Assembly: GCF_014640555.1 (NCBI RefSeq) | Contig: NZ_BMHE01000002.1 | Location: forward strand, 261,566-325,565 | Origin: Paenibacillus marchantiophytorum | Lineage (GTDB): Bacteria; Bacillota; Bacilli; Paenibacillales; NBRC-103111 | Reading direction: 5' to 3' | Length of the DNA stretch: 64,000 nt | The notes under the pieces: model-generated | What the model was told of the DNA's origin: nothing | Database searches by the model: none | Seen by the model: only the letters and a program-made list of their open reading frames with translations | Shown: in pieces, positions 43,991-52,967 of the stretch | Numbering within the stretch: position 1 is the first letter of the stretch | Layout: each line of letters opens with the position of its first letter | Translations under genes and position numbers: made by a program

Positions 43991-46060
43991 ATGGTTGCGA
44001 ATTTGTGGGAAGCGTCAAAAGCGAATGCTGTATCAAAAGGGGTAGAGGAACTGGTGTACCGTTCCAATTTATTGGGAACAGACCGCGCAGTAGCTAACTG
44101 GGGCGGCGGCAACACTTCCTACAAAACGATTGAGAAGGATTTCCGTGGTCGCGATGTAGAAGTGATGTGGGTAAAAGGAAGCGGTTCCGACCTTGCGACA
44201 ATGAAAGCAAAGAATTTCACAGGTCTTCGTATGGAAGACATCCGTCCTTTGTTCGAAAAAGACGAAATGCCAGATGCCGAAATGGTTGCTTACCTTGTGA
44301 ACTGTATGATCGACAGCAAACACCCGCGTGCTTCTATTGAGACGCTTTTACATGCCTTTCTGCCATTCAAACACGTGGATCACACGCATCCGGATGCGAT
44401 TATCGGTCTTTGCTGCGCCCACAATGGCCGTGAGCTTGCCAAAGAAATTTACGGCGACCGTTTCGTATGGGTTCCTTATGTACGTCCTGGTTTTACACTT
44501 TCCAAAATGATCGCCGAAGGCGTTAGAAGCAATCCGAAAGCTGAACTTGTTTTGATGGAGAAACATGGACTTGTAACTTGGGGCGAAACGTCTGAAGAGA
44601 GCTACCTCAAGACGCTGGCTATCATTCAAGAAGCAGAAAGCTTCATCGAAGCGCGCATTAATGAAGACAACTTGTATGGCGGCTCCAAATACGAGTCTCT
44701 TCCCGAATCCGATCGAAACGATATTTTGGCGCAGGTGCTGCCAATCGTTCGCGGCGCAGTAAGCAAAGAAAAGAAAATGATTCTGACAACGGACAGTGCA
44801 GATGATGTTTTGAAATTCGTAAACAGCAAAGATGCAGGCGTTCTTTCCCAAGTTGGCGCGGCTTGCCCGGATCACTTGGTTCATACCAAAATGAAGCCAT
44901 TATACATTGATTGGAATCCAAATTCCCGCGATGCAGCTTCCTTGATTGAAGCTTTGAATGCAGGGATTGCAGCATATAAAGAAGAATACCAAGCTTACTT
45001 CGATCGCAACAAAAATGAAGGCGACGTGATTTTCGAAACGGCTCCGCGCGTTATTTTGATTCCGGGTATCGGAATGATCAACACAGGCAAGAGCTGGGCG
45101 ATGGCGCAAGTAAGCGGCGCGCTTTACCACCGTGCGATTTCCGTTATGAGAGGCGCTACAGCGCTCGGAACTTTCGTTTCTCTAAGCGAAAATGAGTCTT
45201 ACAATGTGGAGTACTGGCCTCTTGAACTTTACAAATTGACACTCGCTCCTGCGGAAGCGGAATTCTCCCGCAAAGTTGCTTTCATCACAGGCGGAGCAGG
45301 CGGAATCGGAAGCGTAACAGCTCGTCAATTCCTCAGAGACGGCGCGCATGTTGTCCTGGCCGACCTTAACCTAGAAGGCGCACAGAAACTTGCAGCTGAA
45401 CTGAACGAACAATATGGCGCAAACAGAGCCATTGCCGTTAAAATGGACGTAACGAAAGAAGAAGAAGTAGAAGCAGCTTACCGCGAAGTGATCTTGAGCT
45501 ATGGCGGAATCGACATTATCGTGAATAATGCGGGTCTCGCGACTTCGAGTCCTTTTGATGAAACATCGCTTAAAGAGTGGAACTTGAATATGAACGTGCT
45601 TTCCACGGGGTACTTCCTCGTAGCTAGAGAAGCATTTAAAATTATGAAAAAACAAAGCATTGGCGGCAGCATGGTATTCGTCGGTTCCAAGAACTCCGTA
45701 TTTGCCGGTAAAAATGCTTCTGCTTATTCGACGGCTAAAGCAGCTGAGATTCACTTGGCGCGCTGTATTGCAGCTGAAGGCGGCGAATTCGGTATTCGCG
45801 TCAACTCCGTATTGCCGGATGCGATTCTCCAAGGATCAGCGATCTGGAATTCCGGCTGGCGCAACGAGCGTGCAGCAGCTTACGGGATTGAACCGGATCA
45901 GTTGGAAGAGCACTACCGCAAAAGAACGACGCTGCTTGTTAATATTTTCCCAAAAGACGTTGCAGAAGCCATCGTGTATTTCTCCTCTTCCAAAGCAGAG
46001 AAAACGACTGGCTGCATGATCACAGTTGACGGCGGCGTTCCAGCAGCCTTCACACGTTAA
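43991..46060 (+). CDS. rhaEW: Bifunctional rhamnulose-1-phosphate aldolase/short-chain dehydrogenase
   Basis: 689 residues from the ATG at 43991 (TAGGAGGA 7 bases upstream); a longer frame starts at 43931 without a site. The N-terminal 420 or so residues are a class II aldolase domain (NWGGGNTSYKTIEKDFRGRD; HVDHTHPDAI with metal-binding histidines). The C-terminal 260 are a short-chain dehydrogenase (VAFITGGAGGIGSVTARQFL; catalytic YSTAK). The aldolase splits rhamnulose 1-phosphate to dihydroxyacetone phosphate and L-lactaldehyde, and the dehydrogenase oxidises lactaldehyde to L-lactate. It is first in the rhamnose operon; rhaA follows after 27 bases. Confidence 0.94.
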   Translation: MVANLWEASKANAVSKGVEELVYRSNLLGTDRAVANWGGGNTSYKTIEKDFRGRDVEVMWVKGSGSDLATMKAKNFTGLRMEDIRPLFEKDEMPDAEMVAYLVNCMIDSKHPRASIETLLHAFLPFKHVDHTHPDAIIGLCCAHNGRELAKEIYGDRFVWVPYVRPGFTLSKMIAEGVRSNPKAELVLMEKHGLVTWGETSEESYLKTLAIIQEAESFIEARINEDNLYGGSKYESLPESDRNDILAQVLPIVRGAVSKEKKMILTTDSADDVLKFVNSKDAGVLSQVGAACPDHLVHTKMKPLYIDWNPNSRDAASLIEALNAGIAAYKEEYQAYFDRNKNEGDVIFETAPRVILIPGIGMINTGKSWAMAQVSGALYHRAISVMRGATALGTFVSLSENESYNVEYWPLELYKLTLAPAEAEFSRKVAFITGGAGGIGSVTARQFLRDGAHVVLADLNLEGAQKLAAELNEQYGANRAIAVKMDVTKEEEVEAAYREVILSYGGIDIIVNNAGLATSSPFDETSLKEWNLNMNVLSTGYFLVAREAFKIMKKQSIGGSMVFVGSKNSVFAGKNASAYSTAKAAEIHLARCIAAEGGEFGIRVNSVLPDAILQGSAIWNSGWRNERAAAYGIEPDQLEEHYRKRTTLLVNIFPKDVAEAIVYFSSSKAEKTTGCMITVDGGVPAAFTR

Positions 46061-46087
46061 TTTACCTAATAGGAGGATACGAATCCA

Positions 46088-47308
46088 ATGAGCGATAAAG
46101 CATATGCATGGTTTGAGGAGCAGCAAGCAAATAGAGGTATTGATTTGGCTGCCGTTAAAGCTAAAATCAAAGCACTGAAAGTCGAAACTCCTTCATGGGG
46201 TTACGGCGATTCAGGCACACGCTTCAAGGTGTACAAGCAAAACGGCGTGCCACGCACTCCTTTCGAGAAATTCGAGGATGCTGCGCAAGTTCACAAATTG
46301 ACGGGGGCTTGCCCGTCGGTTGCGATCCACATCCCTTGGGACAAGGTGGATGACTATGCGAAGCTCAAGCAGCACGCGACTGATCTGGGCGTATCCATCG
46401 GTGCGGTGAACCCGAACCTGTTCCAAGAAGATGATTACATCTTCGGCAGTGTGACGAACTCGAACGCAGCGATTCGCCGCAAAGCGACGGATCATTTGCT
46501 GGAATGTGTAGACATCGCGAAAACCGTTGGCTCTGATGTATTCAGCCTCTGGTTCGCAGATGGCTCGAACTATCCAGGTCAAGTGGACATTCGCGCGCGC
46601 AAAACTTGGATGTACGAAGCGCTTAAGGAAATGTACGAGGCAATGACGCCAAGCATGAGAATGCTGATCGAATATAAATTTTATGAGCCTGCTTTCTACC
46701 ATACAGATTTGGCTGACTGGGGAATGGCGTTCAATTTGGCGAACAAATTGGGTCCGCAAGCTGAAGTGCTTGTAGATACTGGACATCACCCGCAAGGAAC
46801 GAACATCGAGCACATCGTGACGTACTTGTTGGACGAAAATAAACTCGGTGGCTTCCACTTCAACTCCCGTAAATATGGAGACGATGATTTGATCGTTGGT
46901 TCTGTAAATCCGTATGAATTGTTCTTGATTTTCTACCAAATCATCGATGCAGCGAACGATAAAAACCCGCAAATTCGTCAGGCATCTGACAATATTGCCT
47001 ATATGATCGACCAAAGCCACAACATCGAGCGTAAAATTCCAGCGATGCTGCGTTCCGTTCTTAACGTTCAAACGCAATATGCCAAAGCATTGCTGATCAA
47101 CCTGGATGAAGTGAGAGACGCTCAAGAGCGTCAAGACGTTCTTGGCGCTGAAGATGCGGTTCGCAAAGCATTCGAATTCGACGTAACCCCACTGCTGCAT
47201 GCGGTTCGTGAAGAAATCGGCGTGCCGGTTGATCCGATGAAAGCTTATTTGGAAAGCGGCTACGATGAGAGCATTAACGCAAGAGGCAAGGGCGGTGCCA
47301 GCTGGTGA
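46088..47308 (+). CDS. rhaA: L-rhamnose isomerase
   Basis: 406 residues of the xylose-isomerase-like TIM barrel type found in Bacillus and Pseudomonas, shorter in pattern than the E. coli RhaA. Visible metal/substrate segments are EYKFYEPAFYHTD, VDTGHHPQGTNIEHI and GGFHFNSRKYGDDDL. It converts L-rhamnose to L-rhamnulose in the cytoplasm. TAGGAGGA precedes the ATG. The stop overlaps the GTG of rhaB (GTGA). A long antisense frame here is a composition effect. Confidence 0.94.
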   Translation: MSDKAYAWFEEQQANRGIDLAAVKAKIKALKVETPSWGYGDSGTRFKVYKQNGVPRTPFEKFEDAAQVHKLTGACPSVAIHIPWDKVDDYAKLKQHATDLGVSIGAVNPNLFQEDDYIFGSVTNSNAAIRRKATDHLLECVDIAKTVGSDVFSLWFADGSNYPGQVDIRARKTWMYEALKEMYEAMTPSMRMLIEYKFYEPAFYHTDLADWGMAFNLANKLGPQAEVLVDTGHHPQGTNIEHIVTYLLDENKLGGFHFNSRKYGDDDLIVGSVNPYELFLIFYQIIDAANDKNPQIRQASDNIAYMIDQSHNIERKIPAMLRSVLNVQTQYAKALLINLDEVRDAQERQDVLGAEDAVRKAFEFDVTPLLHAVREEIGVPVDPMKAYLESGYDESINARGKGGASW

Positions 47309-48804
47309 GTAACTTTTCGAGCGTTCTGGCTTTTGATTTGGGAGCAAGCAGCGGCAGAGCGATCGTCGGACGCCTTGATTCTGAAGCGGGCTGGATTACG
47401 ATCGAGGAAGTTCATCGCTTCTCCAATGATCCAGTGAAGGTGGGCGACCGCCTTCATTGGGATATTCTGAGATTGTTTCATGAATTGAAACAAGGTATTT
47501 TACAAACGAAGCATCTGGGATATACGGATATTGAGAGTTTGGCGATTGATTCTTGGGCGGTTGATTTCGGGCTGCTTGCAGCGAGTGGCGAGCTTCTCGG
47601 CAATCCGTACCACTACCGGGACCATCAGACAGATAACGTCATGGACAAGGTAATCACTTCGATTGGTCGTGAGAAATTGTATGCCACAACCGGTCTGCAA
47701 TTTCTGCAATTCAATTCTATCTTTCAATTAGTCGCTATCCAACAAAGAAATCCTGAGCTTCTGAAGCGGGCTGAAACCTTTTTGATGATACCCGACCTGC
47801 TCCGATATTTCCTGACCGGTGAGAAACATAGCGAATTTACTAATGCGTCGACAACTCAGCTGTTGAATGCAACGACTAAAGCATGGGACACAGAACTTTT
47901 GGAGCAATTAGGCTTGCCAGGTGAAATTTTGCTGCAGCCTGTTGCTTCAGGAACGCGAGTTGGTGCTTTGACTCCAGACATTTGCGAAGAGCTTGATGTG
48001 GCTTCAATTCCTGTTATCGCTGTTGGTGAGCATGATACCGCTTCCGCCGTTGTTGCTGTTCCAGCGTTGGATGAAGATTTTGCTTTCCTTAGCTGCGGCA
48101 CGTGGTCCCTCTTGGGAACAGAAACTGACGCTCCAGTTCTTAGTGAACAAGCGCAAGCTTGGAATTTCACGAATGAAGGCGGCGTGTATGGCACGAATCG
48201 ATTGCTCAAGAACATCATGGGACTGTGGTTGATTCAAGAATGCAAGCGAACGTGGGACAAAGAGGGCAAAAATATCAGTTTTGCTGAGCTGGTCAAGTTG
48301 GCTGAGCCTGTGAAGCCTTTCCAATTCTTCATTGATCCGGACGATGATATGTTCTTGAATCCTGCGCACATGCCCAAGCAAATTCAACAATATTGCCGCG
48401 ATACGAATCAGATTTTCCCCGAAACAGAGGGTGAAATTGTTCGCTGTATTCTGGAAAGTCTGGCGATGAAATACCGCTATATTTTTGAACGTACAGAGCA
48501 GCTTACAGGCAAATCGTATCAAGGACTGCACATTGTAGGCGGCGGCATCCAGAATGAACTGCTCTGTCAATTCACAGCGAGTGCGATTCAGCGTGAGGTT
48601 TGGGCTGGTCCTGTTGAGGGTAGTGCCTTGGGAAACCTTGTAGTACAATGGATAGCACTAGGGTATATCGCGGATTTGCGCGAAGCCAGGAAGCTGATTC
48701 GGAATTCGTTCCCGGTCAAAACGTATACCCCACAGGGTAGCGCGGGTTGGCAGGAAGCGTATGCAAGATTTGAACAGGTGGCGTCCCGATCGACGGTGAA
48801 ATGA
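47305..48804 (+). CDS. rhaB: Rhamnulokinase
   Basis: 499 residues, FGGY carbohydrate kinase family. The N-terminal phosphate-binding segment is VLAFDLGASSGRAIVGRLDS. Further blocks are DSWAVDFGLL, the sugar-site GEHDTASAVVAVPA with SCGTWSLLGTE, and IVGGGIQNELLCQFTASAI near the C-terminus. It phosphorylates L-rhamnulose with ATP to the 1-phosphate. The GTG start overlaps rhaA by four bases, so the pair is translationally coupled. rhaR follows after 9 bases. Confidence 0.95.
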   Translation: MSNFSSVLAFDLGASSGRAIVGRLDSEAGWITIEEVHRFSNDPVKVGDRLHWDILRLFHELKQGILQTKHLGYTDIESLAIDSWAVDFGLLAASGELLGNPYHYRDHQTDNVMDKVITSIGREKLYATTGLQFLQFNSIFQLVAIQQRNPELLKRAETFLMIPDLLRYFLTGEKHSEFTNASTTQLLNATTKAWDTELLEQLGLPGEILLQPVASGTRVGALTPDICEELDVASIPVIAVGEHDTASAVVAVPALDEDFAFLSCGTWSLLGTETDAPVLSEQAQAWNFTNEGGVYGTNRLLKNIMGLWLIQECKRTWDKEGKNISFAELVKLAEPVKPFQFFIDPDDDMFLNPAHMPKQIQQYCRDTNQIFPETEGEIVRCILESLAMKYRYIFERTEQLTGKSYQGLHIVGGGIQNELLCQFTASAIQREVWAGPVEGSALGNLVVQWIALGYIADLREARKLIRNSFPVKTYTPQGSAGWQEAYARFEQVASRSTVK

Positions 48805-48813
48805 GGGAAAACG

Positions 48814-49581
48814 ATGCTGGTAGCGGAAAGATGGCAGAGAATCGTTCAGGCAGTGAATGAAAGAGGCAGTATTCGTGTTACGGAGCTCAGCGAACTCTGC
48901 CAAGTAACGGAAGAAACGATACGACGTGATCTGGATCGGCTTGAAAGCGAAGGCAAGCTAATGCGCAGCCACGGCGGTGCTGTCAGTGTGAAGGAAGCGC
49001 AGACCGAGGTCCCTTTTATGGAGAGGGAAACGGCTTATGCCGACTTCAAGATCAGCATTGCGAGGGAAGCGGTATCTTATATTCGCGAGCATGACCGCAT
49101 CATTCTGGATGCTAGTACAACGGCTTGGTACATGGCTAGATTGATTCCGGATATGCCGCTGACAATCATTACGAATTCGATGAAAGTGGCTTTGGAAGTA
49201 AGCGCCAAGGAGAAGATTCAGGTCATTTCCACAGGCGGACTCCTCTCGCCCAAATCGTTGTCTTACGTAGGACCACTAGCGGAAAGATCACTGGATATGT
49301 ACCATGTTCATAAATGTTTTCTGTCCTGCAAAGGGGTGCACATCCAGCGCGGGATCAGTGAATCCAATGAATTGCAGGCGCTTATCAAGCGCAAAATGAT
49401 CAGCATAGCTGACGAAACCTATCTGCTGGCGGATCATAGTAAATTCGGGATGCAATCTTTGACCCAGGTTGCAGGTTGGCCTGAGATCAAGCATGTCATC
49501 ACAGATGGACAAACCAATATGGAAGACGTGAATCGGATCCGCGAGATTGGTGTGAACGTGCTTCAATTAGATAAAGGTTAA
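48814..49581 (+). CDS. rhaR: DeoR-family regulator of rhamnose use
   Basis: 255 residues. The N-terminal DeoR helix-turn-helix covers about 5-60 (RVTELSELCQVTEETIRRDL) and a sugar-phosphate-sensing domain follows (IILDASTTAWYMARLIPD; LLADHSKFG). The family usually represses and is released by a phosphorylated sugar, here probably rhamnulose 1-phosphate. TGAGGGAAAA precedes the ATG, 9 bases after rhaB. In B. subtilis a DeoR-type RhaR is likewise encoded in the rha operon. A terminator follows. Confidence 0.9.
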   Translation: MLVAERWQRIVQAVNERGSIRVTELSELCQVTEETIRRDLDRLESEGKLMRSHGGAVSVKEAQTEVPFMERETAYADFKISIAREAVSYIREHDRIILDASTTAWYMARLIPDMPLTIITNSMKVALEVSAKEKIQVISTGGLLSPKSLSYVGPLAERSLDMYHVHKCFLSCKGVHIQRGISESNELQALIKRKMISIADETYLLADHSKFGMQSLTQVAGWPEIKHVITDGQTNMEDVNRIREIGVNVLQLDKG

Positions 49582-49595
49582 AATTATTGTTCCTT

Positions 49596-49636
49596 CCATC
49601 TCCAGTATGTTTCTTGCGTACTGAGGATGGTTTTTT
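49596..49636 (+). terminator. Terminator between rhaR and lutA
   Basis: CCATC, then CCAGTA, pairs with TACTG and GGATGG in an interrupted stem followed by six T. Read-through or a separate lut promoter must supply lutABC transcription. Confidence 0.75.
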
Positions 49637-49692
49637 GTATAGCCAAACACATCTTTGGTGGGGACAATTAAGGAAGGGAGTTAGCTGCAATC

Positions 49693-50436
49693 ATGAAAGT
49701 ATCTATGTTCATAACGTGCTTGAGCGATCTTGTGTATCCAAAGGTTGGCGAGTCTATCGTTCAGTTACTAGCCAAATATGGCGTTAAGCTGGACTTCCCT
49801 GCCAAGCAAACTTGCTGCGGTCAACCAGCCTTCAATAGCGGATACTGGGATGAGGCCAGGGGGGCGGCTTTGACGCTGCTTGAAGCGTTTGATGATAGTG
49901 ATTTTGTCATATCTCCTTCGGGTTCCTGTACAAGTATGATCCATCATTATTATCCTAAGCTTTTTGAAAATGATCCTATCCATCTAGCAAAAGCTAACCG
50001 ACTTGTAGAGAAAACGTATGAGTTTACACAGTTTCTTGTGCAAGTCATGGGTGTTACGGATTTGGGCGCTGTGTTCCCGCACAAAGTGACGTATCATCCT
50101 TCCTGCCATGGCAGCAGACTGCTCGGGGTCAAAGCGGAACCGATGCAGTTGATGCAAAACATCCGTGGAATGGAACTAGTTCCACTCCCTCATGCCGAGG
50201 ATTGCTGCGGATTCGGGGGTACTTTTGCGATAAAAATGTGCGATATTTCCGGGGCGATGGTCGCTGAGAAATCCGACCATGTGCTTGAAACCGATGCCGA
50301 AGTGCTAGTCGGACTCGACATGGGCTGCTTGATGAATATTGCCGGTAATTTATCCTACCGCGGGACACCTGTGAAGGTCATGCATCTGGCGGAATTATTG
50401 GCTGAGGGAGTGAAGTTGGCCCATGAGCGAGCATAA
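49693..50436 (+). CDS. lutA: L-lactate utilisation protein LutA (Fe-S, CCG domains)
   Basis: 247 residues with two cysteine-rich CCG domains: QTCCGQPAFNSG near 35-45 with CLSDLVYPKVGESI before it, and YHPSCHGSRLLGVK with EDCCGFGGTFAIKM. Together with LutB and LutC it oxidises L-lactate to pyruvate in Bacillus. AGGAAGGGAG lies 12 bases before the ATG. lutB overlaps its end by 14 bases. The position directly after a rhamnose operon that produces L-lactate is functionally suggestive. Confidence 0.93.
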   Translation: MKVSMFITCLSDLVYPKVGESIVQLLAKYGVKLDFPAKQTCCGQPAFNSGYWDEARGAALTLLEAFDDSDFVISPSGSCTSMIHHYYPKLFENDPIHLAKANRLVEKTYEFTQFLVQVMGVTDLGAVFPHKVTYHPSCHGSRLLGVKAEPMQLMQNIRGMELVPLPHAEDCCGFGGTFAIKMCDISGAMVAEKSDHVLETDAEVLVGLDMGCLMNIAGNLSYRGTPVKVMHLAELLAEGVKLAHERA

Positions 50437-51940
50437 AGCAAGCGGTACCGTCAAGGAAAGATCGAAGGTAGCCTTGAACAATGATTTTCTACGAAATGCG
50501 GTTAAGTTCACGACGGAACGCTTGAAGAACGGCAAGCTTGCTGCGGCAGAAGAGATTGGAAACTGGGAAGAGTGGCGTGAACGAGGACGCGAAATTCGTC
50601 TTCATACCATCGCACACTTAGACTACTATTTGGGCAAATTTGTGGAAAATGCCAGAGCGCAAGGCGTGCATGTCCACTTTGCGGCAGATGCAGCGGATGC
50701 AGTTCGCTTAACGATGCAAATTGCGGAGCATAAGAAAGCTAAGAGCGTCGTGAAGTCCAAGTCCATGGTTTCGGAGGAACTGCATATCAACCATGCGCTG
50801 GAATCCATCGGGGTTGAAGCGATCGAAACGGATCTGGGCGAATATATTATTCAGCTTGCTGGAGAAACGCCTTCGCACATCATTATTCCGGCGATTCATA
50901 AGAATCGGTATCAGATTGCCGATTTGCTTTCCGAAGATGCTGGTGAGAAGCTTGAACCGGATACCGGTATTCTAGCTGGGTATGTGCGCAGGAAATTACG
51001 CGAGAAATTCCTGGAAGCCGATATTGGCATGACGGGCTGCAATTTTGCCATTGCGGAGACAGGTTCCATTGTTCTATTTGAAAATGAAGGAAACGCCCGG
51101 ATGGTCAGCACGATTCCCAAGACACAAATTACGTTCATGGGGATGGAACGCATTATTCCAACCCTAGACGATCTCGAAGTGATGGCAACTCTGCTCCCTC
51201 GTTCTGCTACAGGTCAGAAGCTGACCGTCTACATGTCCGTGATCTCCGGACCGCAGCGGGAGCTGGATGGCGATGGCGCGGAGGAAATGCATATCATTAT
51301 CTTGGATAATGGTCGTTCCTTGCAGCTCGGAGATCCGCAGTTCCAGGAACTTCTGAACTGTATTCGCTGCGGTGCGTGTCTGAACGCATGCCCGGTGTAT
51401 CGTCACATTGGCGGCCACGCTTATGGCGGCGTATATAGTGGGCCGATAGGCGCTGTGTTGACGCCAGCTTTGAACAAAAATGTGGACCAGTGGGACGATA
51501 TAGCCAGCGCATCGAGTTTGTGCGGGGCTTGCTATGAGGCTTGTCCGGTGAAAATTCCGCTGCATGATATGCTTGTCTATTTGCGTCAACGCAAGGTCGA
51601 ACGAGGTTCGACGGATTTAGGCGAGAAGCTGGGCATGAAAGGGTTTAATTTCTTGATGTCCGATGCCAAGCGTGTGAAGGCTTTGATCAAAGTTGGCCGC
51701 ATTGGGCAGAAGCTGCTCGTTCGCGACGGTCATATTAAAGCGAAAGTAGGACCGCTCAAGGGATGGAACTCACATCGTTTTGCGCCAAGCTTAGCGAAGA
51801 AAACGTTCCGTGAATCGTGGAAGGACATCGAGCAAGGGCTCGAGGGAACTTTCCCTGAACTGGATGCCGCGATGAAATCCCGTATGGAGAAGCTGGTCGC
51901 AGATCGCAAAGAAGGCGGAGGAGGACATCATCATGGCTAA
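50423..51940 (+). CDS. lutB: L-lactate utilisation protein LutB (Fe-S)
   Basis: 505 residues, slightly longer than the B. subtilis protein. An N-terminal DUF162/LUD-like region (ADIGMTGCNFAIAETGSIVL) is followed by two [4Fe-4S] ferredoxin motifs: CIRCGACLNACPVY and CGACYEACPV. It belongs to the electron-transferring core of the L-lactate oxidation complex. It overlaps lutA at the start and lutC at the end (8 bases), consistent with fixed stoichiometry. The C-terminus is unusual, with a Gly/His stretch (EGGGGHHHG) that might bind metal or simply reflect the embedded ribosome binding site of lutC. Confidence 0.94.
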   Translation: MSEHKASGTVKERSKVALNNDFLRNAVKFTTERLKNGKLAAAEEIGNWEEWRERGREIRLHTIAHLDYYLGKFVENARAQGVHVHFAADAADAVRLTMQIAEHKKAKSVVKSKSMVSEELHINHALESIGVEAIETDLGEYIIQLAGETPSHIIIPAIHKNRYQIADLLSEDAGEKLEPDTGILAGYVRRKLREKFLEADIGMTGCNFAIAETGSIVLFENEGNARMVSTIPKTQITFMGMERIIPTLDDLEVMATLLPRSATGQKLTVYMSVISGPQRELDGDGAEEMHIIILDNGRSLQLGDPQFQELLNCIRCGACLNACPVYRHIGGHAYGGVYSGPIGAVLTPALNKNVDQWDDIASASSLCGACYEACPVKIPLHDMLVYLRQRKVERGSTDLGEKLGMKGFNFLMSDAKRVKALIKVGRIGQKLLVRDGHIKAKVGPLKGWNSHRFAPSLAKKTFRESWKDIEQGLEGTFPELDAAMKSRMEKLVADRKEGGGGHHHG

Positions 51941-52679
51941 ATCAGATCCAGCTTTTCTCCAAAATCTTCATCAGGAAGCCCTTAAGGATCAAGAGGCCTT
52001 CTTTGCCAATATTGCTACAAGGCTGGGGAGATCCAAGCCTATGCAGAGCGCTCCCACGCACAGCATGAAAGGGGCTCCTGCATTCTGGGAGCAGGTGGAT
52101 CTTCCGCTGGAGCAGCGGATTCAGCTGTTCATGTCGAACTGGCAGAAGGCGGGCGGCCATACGCAGCGCCTCCAAGGGATGGCAGAGGCGCAAGCGTTCA
52201 TTGCCGATTTCATCGGCAAGACGCAGGCGAAGCATCTGATCATCCAAGATCAGACGGAACTGGCAGAGCTGCGCGCTGGACTTGCCGCGGAAACAGAGAC
52301 GGACATCACCGTCTGGAATGCCGGCGGTATCGATGCCGCAGCCAAGGATGAGCTGGTCGCGAAGGCAGCTGGCGCAGACATCGGCATCGTGGCTGTCGAG
52401 CACGCTGTGGCCTACACAGGGTCGCTCGTAGTCACCTCCGATGCCACGCGAGGCCGAAGCGTCAGCTTGCTGCCGACGACCTTCATTGCGATCATTCCTG
52501 TGGATCGCATTCGAACGAAGCTCGGCGAAGTGCTTCGCCCGTTTGACGGCCTTGCGCGTAAAGACAGGCCGGCGGGCATTCACTTCATCTCGGGACCGAG
52601 CCGGTCGGCTGATATCGAGAATGATTTGACGATCGGCGTGCATGGCCCTGGTATTGTGTATGCCCTAATTATTGAATAA
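51933..52679 (+). CDS. lutC: L-lactate utilisation protein LutC
   Basis: 248 residues, LUD domain (ADIGIVAVEHAVAYTGSLVV; ISGPSRSADIENDLTIGVHG). It is the third subunit of the lactate oxidation complex. GGAGGAGG lies 7 bases before the ATG inside lutB. Its GC content in the middle part looks higher than in its neighbours, without other signs of transfer. A terminator follows. Confidence 0.93.
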   Translation: MAKSDPAFLQNLHQEALKDQEAFFANIATRLGRSKPMQSAPTHSMKGAPAFWEQVDLPLEQRIQLFMSNWQKAGGHTQRLQGMAEAQAFIADFIGKTQAKHLIIQDQTELAELRAGLAAETETDITVWNAGGIDAAAKDELVAKAAGADIGIVAVEHAVAYTGSLVVTSDATRGRSVSLLPTTFIAIIPVDRIRTKLGEVLRPFDGLARKDRPAGIHFISGPSRSADIENDLTIGVHGPGIVYALIIE

Positions 52680-52683
52680 TCCA

Positions 52684-52724
52684 AGAGCTGTAAGAGAATG
52701 ATTTCTCTTACGGTTCTTTTTTTT
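52684..52724 (+). terminator. Terminator of the rha-lut cluster
   Basis: AGAGCTGTAAGAGAA pairs with TTCTCTTACGGTTCT around a four-base loop, followed by a run of T. Confidence 0.88.
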
Positions 52725-52910
52725 GTTATGGGACGACGATACCTGATTTGTGGCAATTCGACCGATTTCGCATTTCTCAATTAGCTGCGACTTTCCATGA
52801 CTCGCACAGATGGGATTGGATTTACTCCAATGGAATTACCATAGGATCGAATTGCTTAAAATCATGTCAACATCATTCATGACGAAAAGGGATTTTGATT
52901 TGATTGAACA

Positions 52911-52924
52911 TGAAAGCGCTTTTG
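52911..52924 (+). promoter_or_regulatory. Catabolite-responsive element upstream of mtlA
   Basis: TGAAAGCGCTTTTG matches the cre consensus (TGWAARCGYTWNCW) closely, with a near-perfect TGAAAGCG/CGCTTTT dyad. It lies 44 bases before the GTG start of mtlA, between a possible -35 (TTGAAC, 52904) and -10 (TACGAT, 52929). CcpA repression in the presence of glucose is expected. Confidence 0.65.
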
Positions 52925-52967
52925 CTTTACGATAAGAACATGAAACAAACAAAGGGAGGTTATCCTA

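Noticed and set aside
46211..47347. 378-codon open frame antisense to rhaA
   Set aside because: It lies wholly opposite a clearly recognised gene, has a His/Arg-rich composition typical of antisense frames, and has no recognisable domain.
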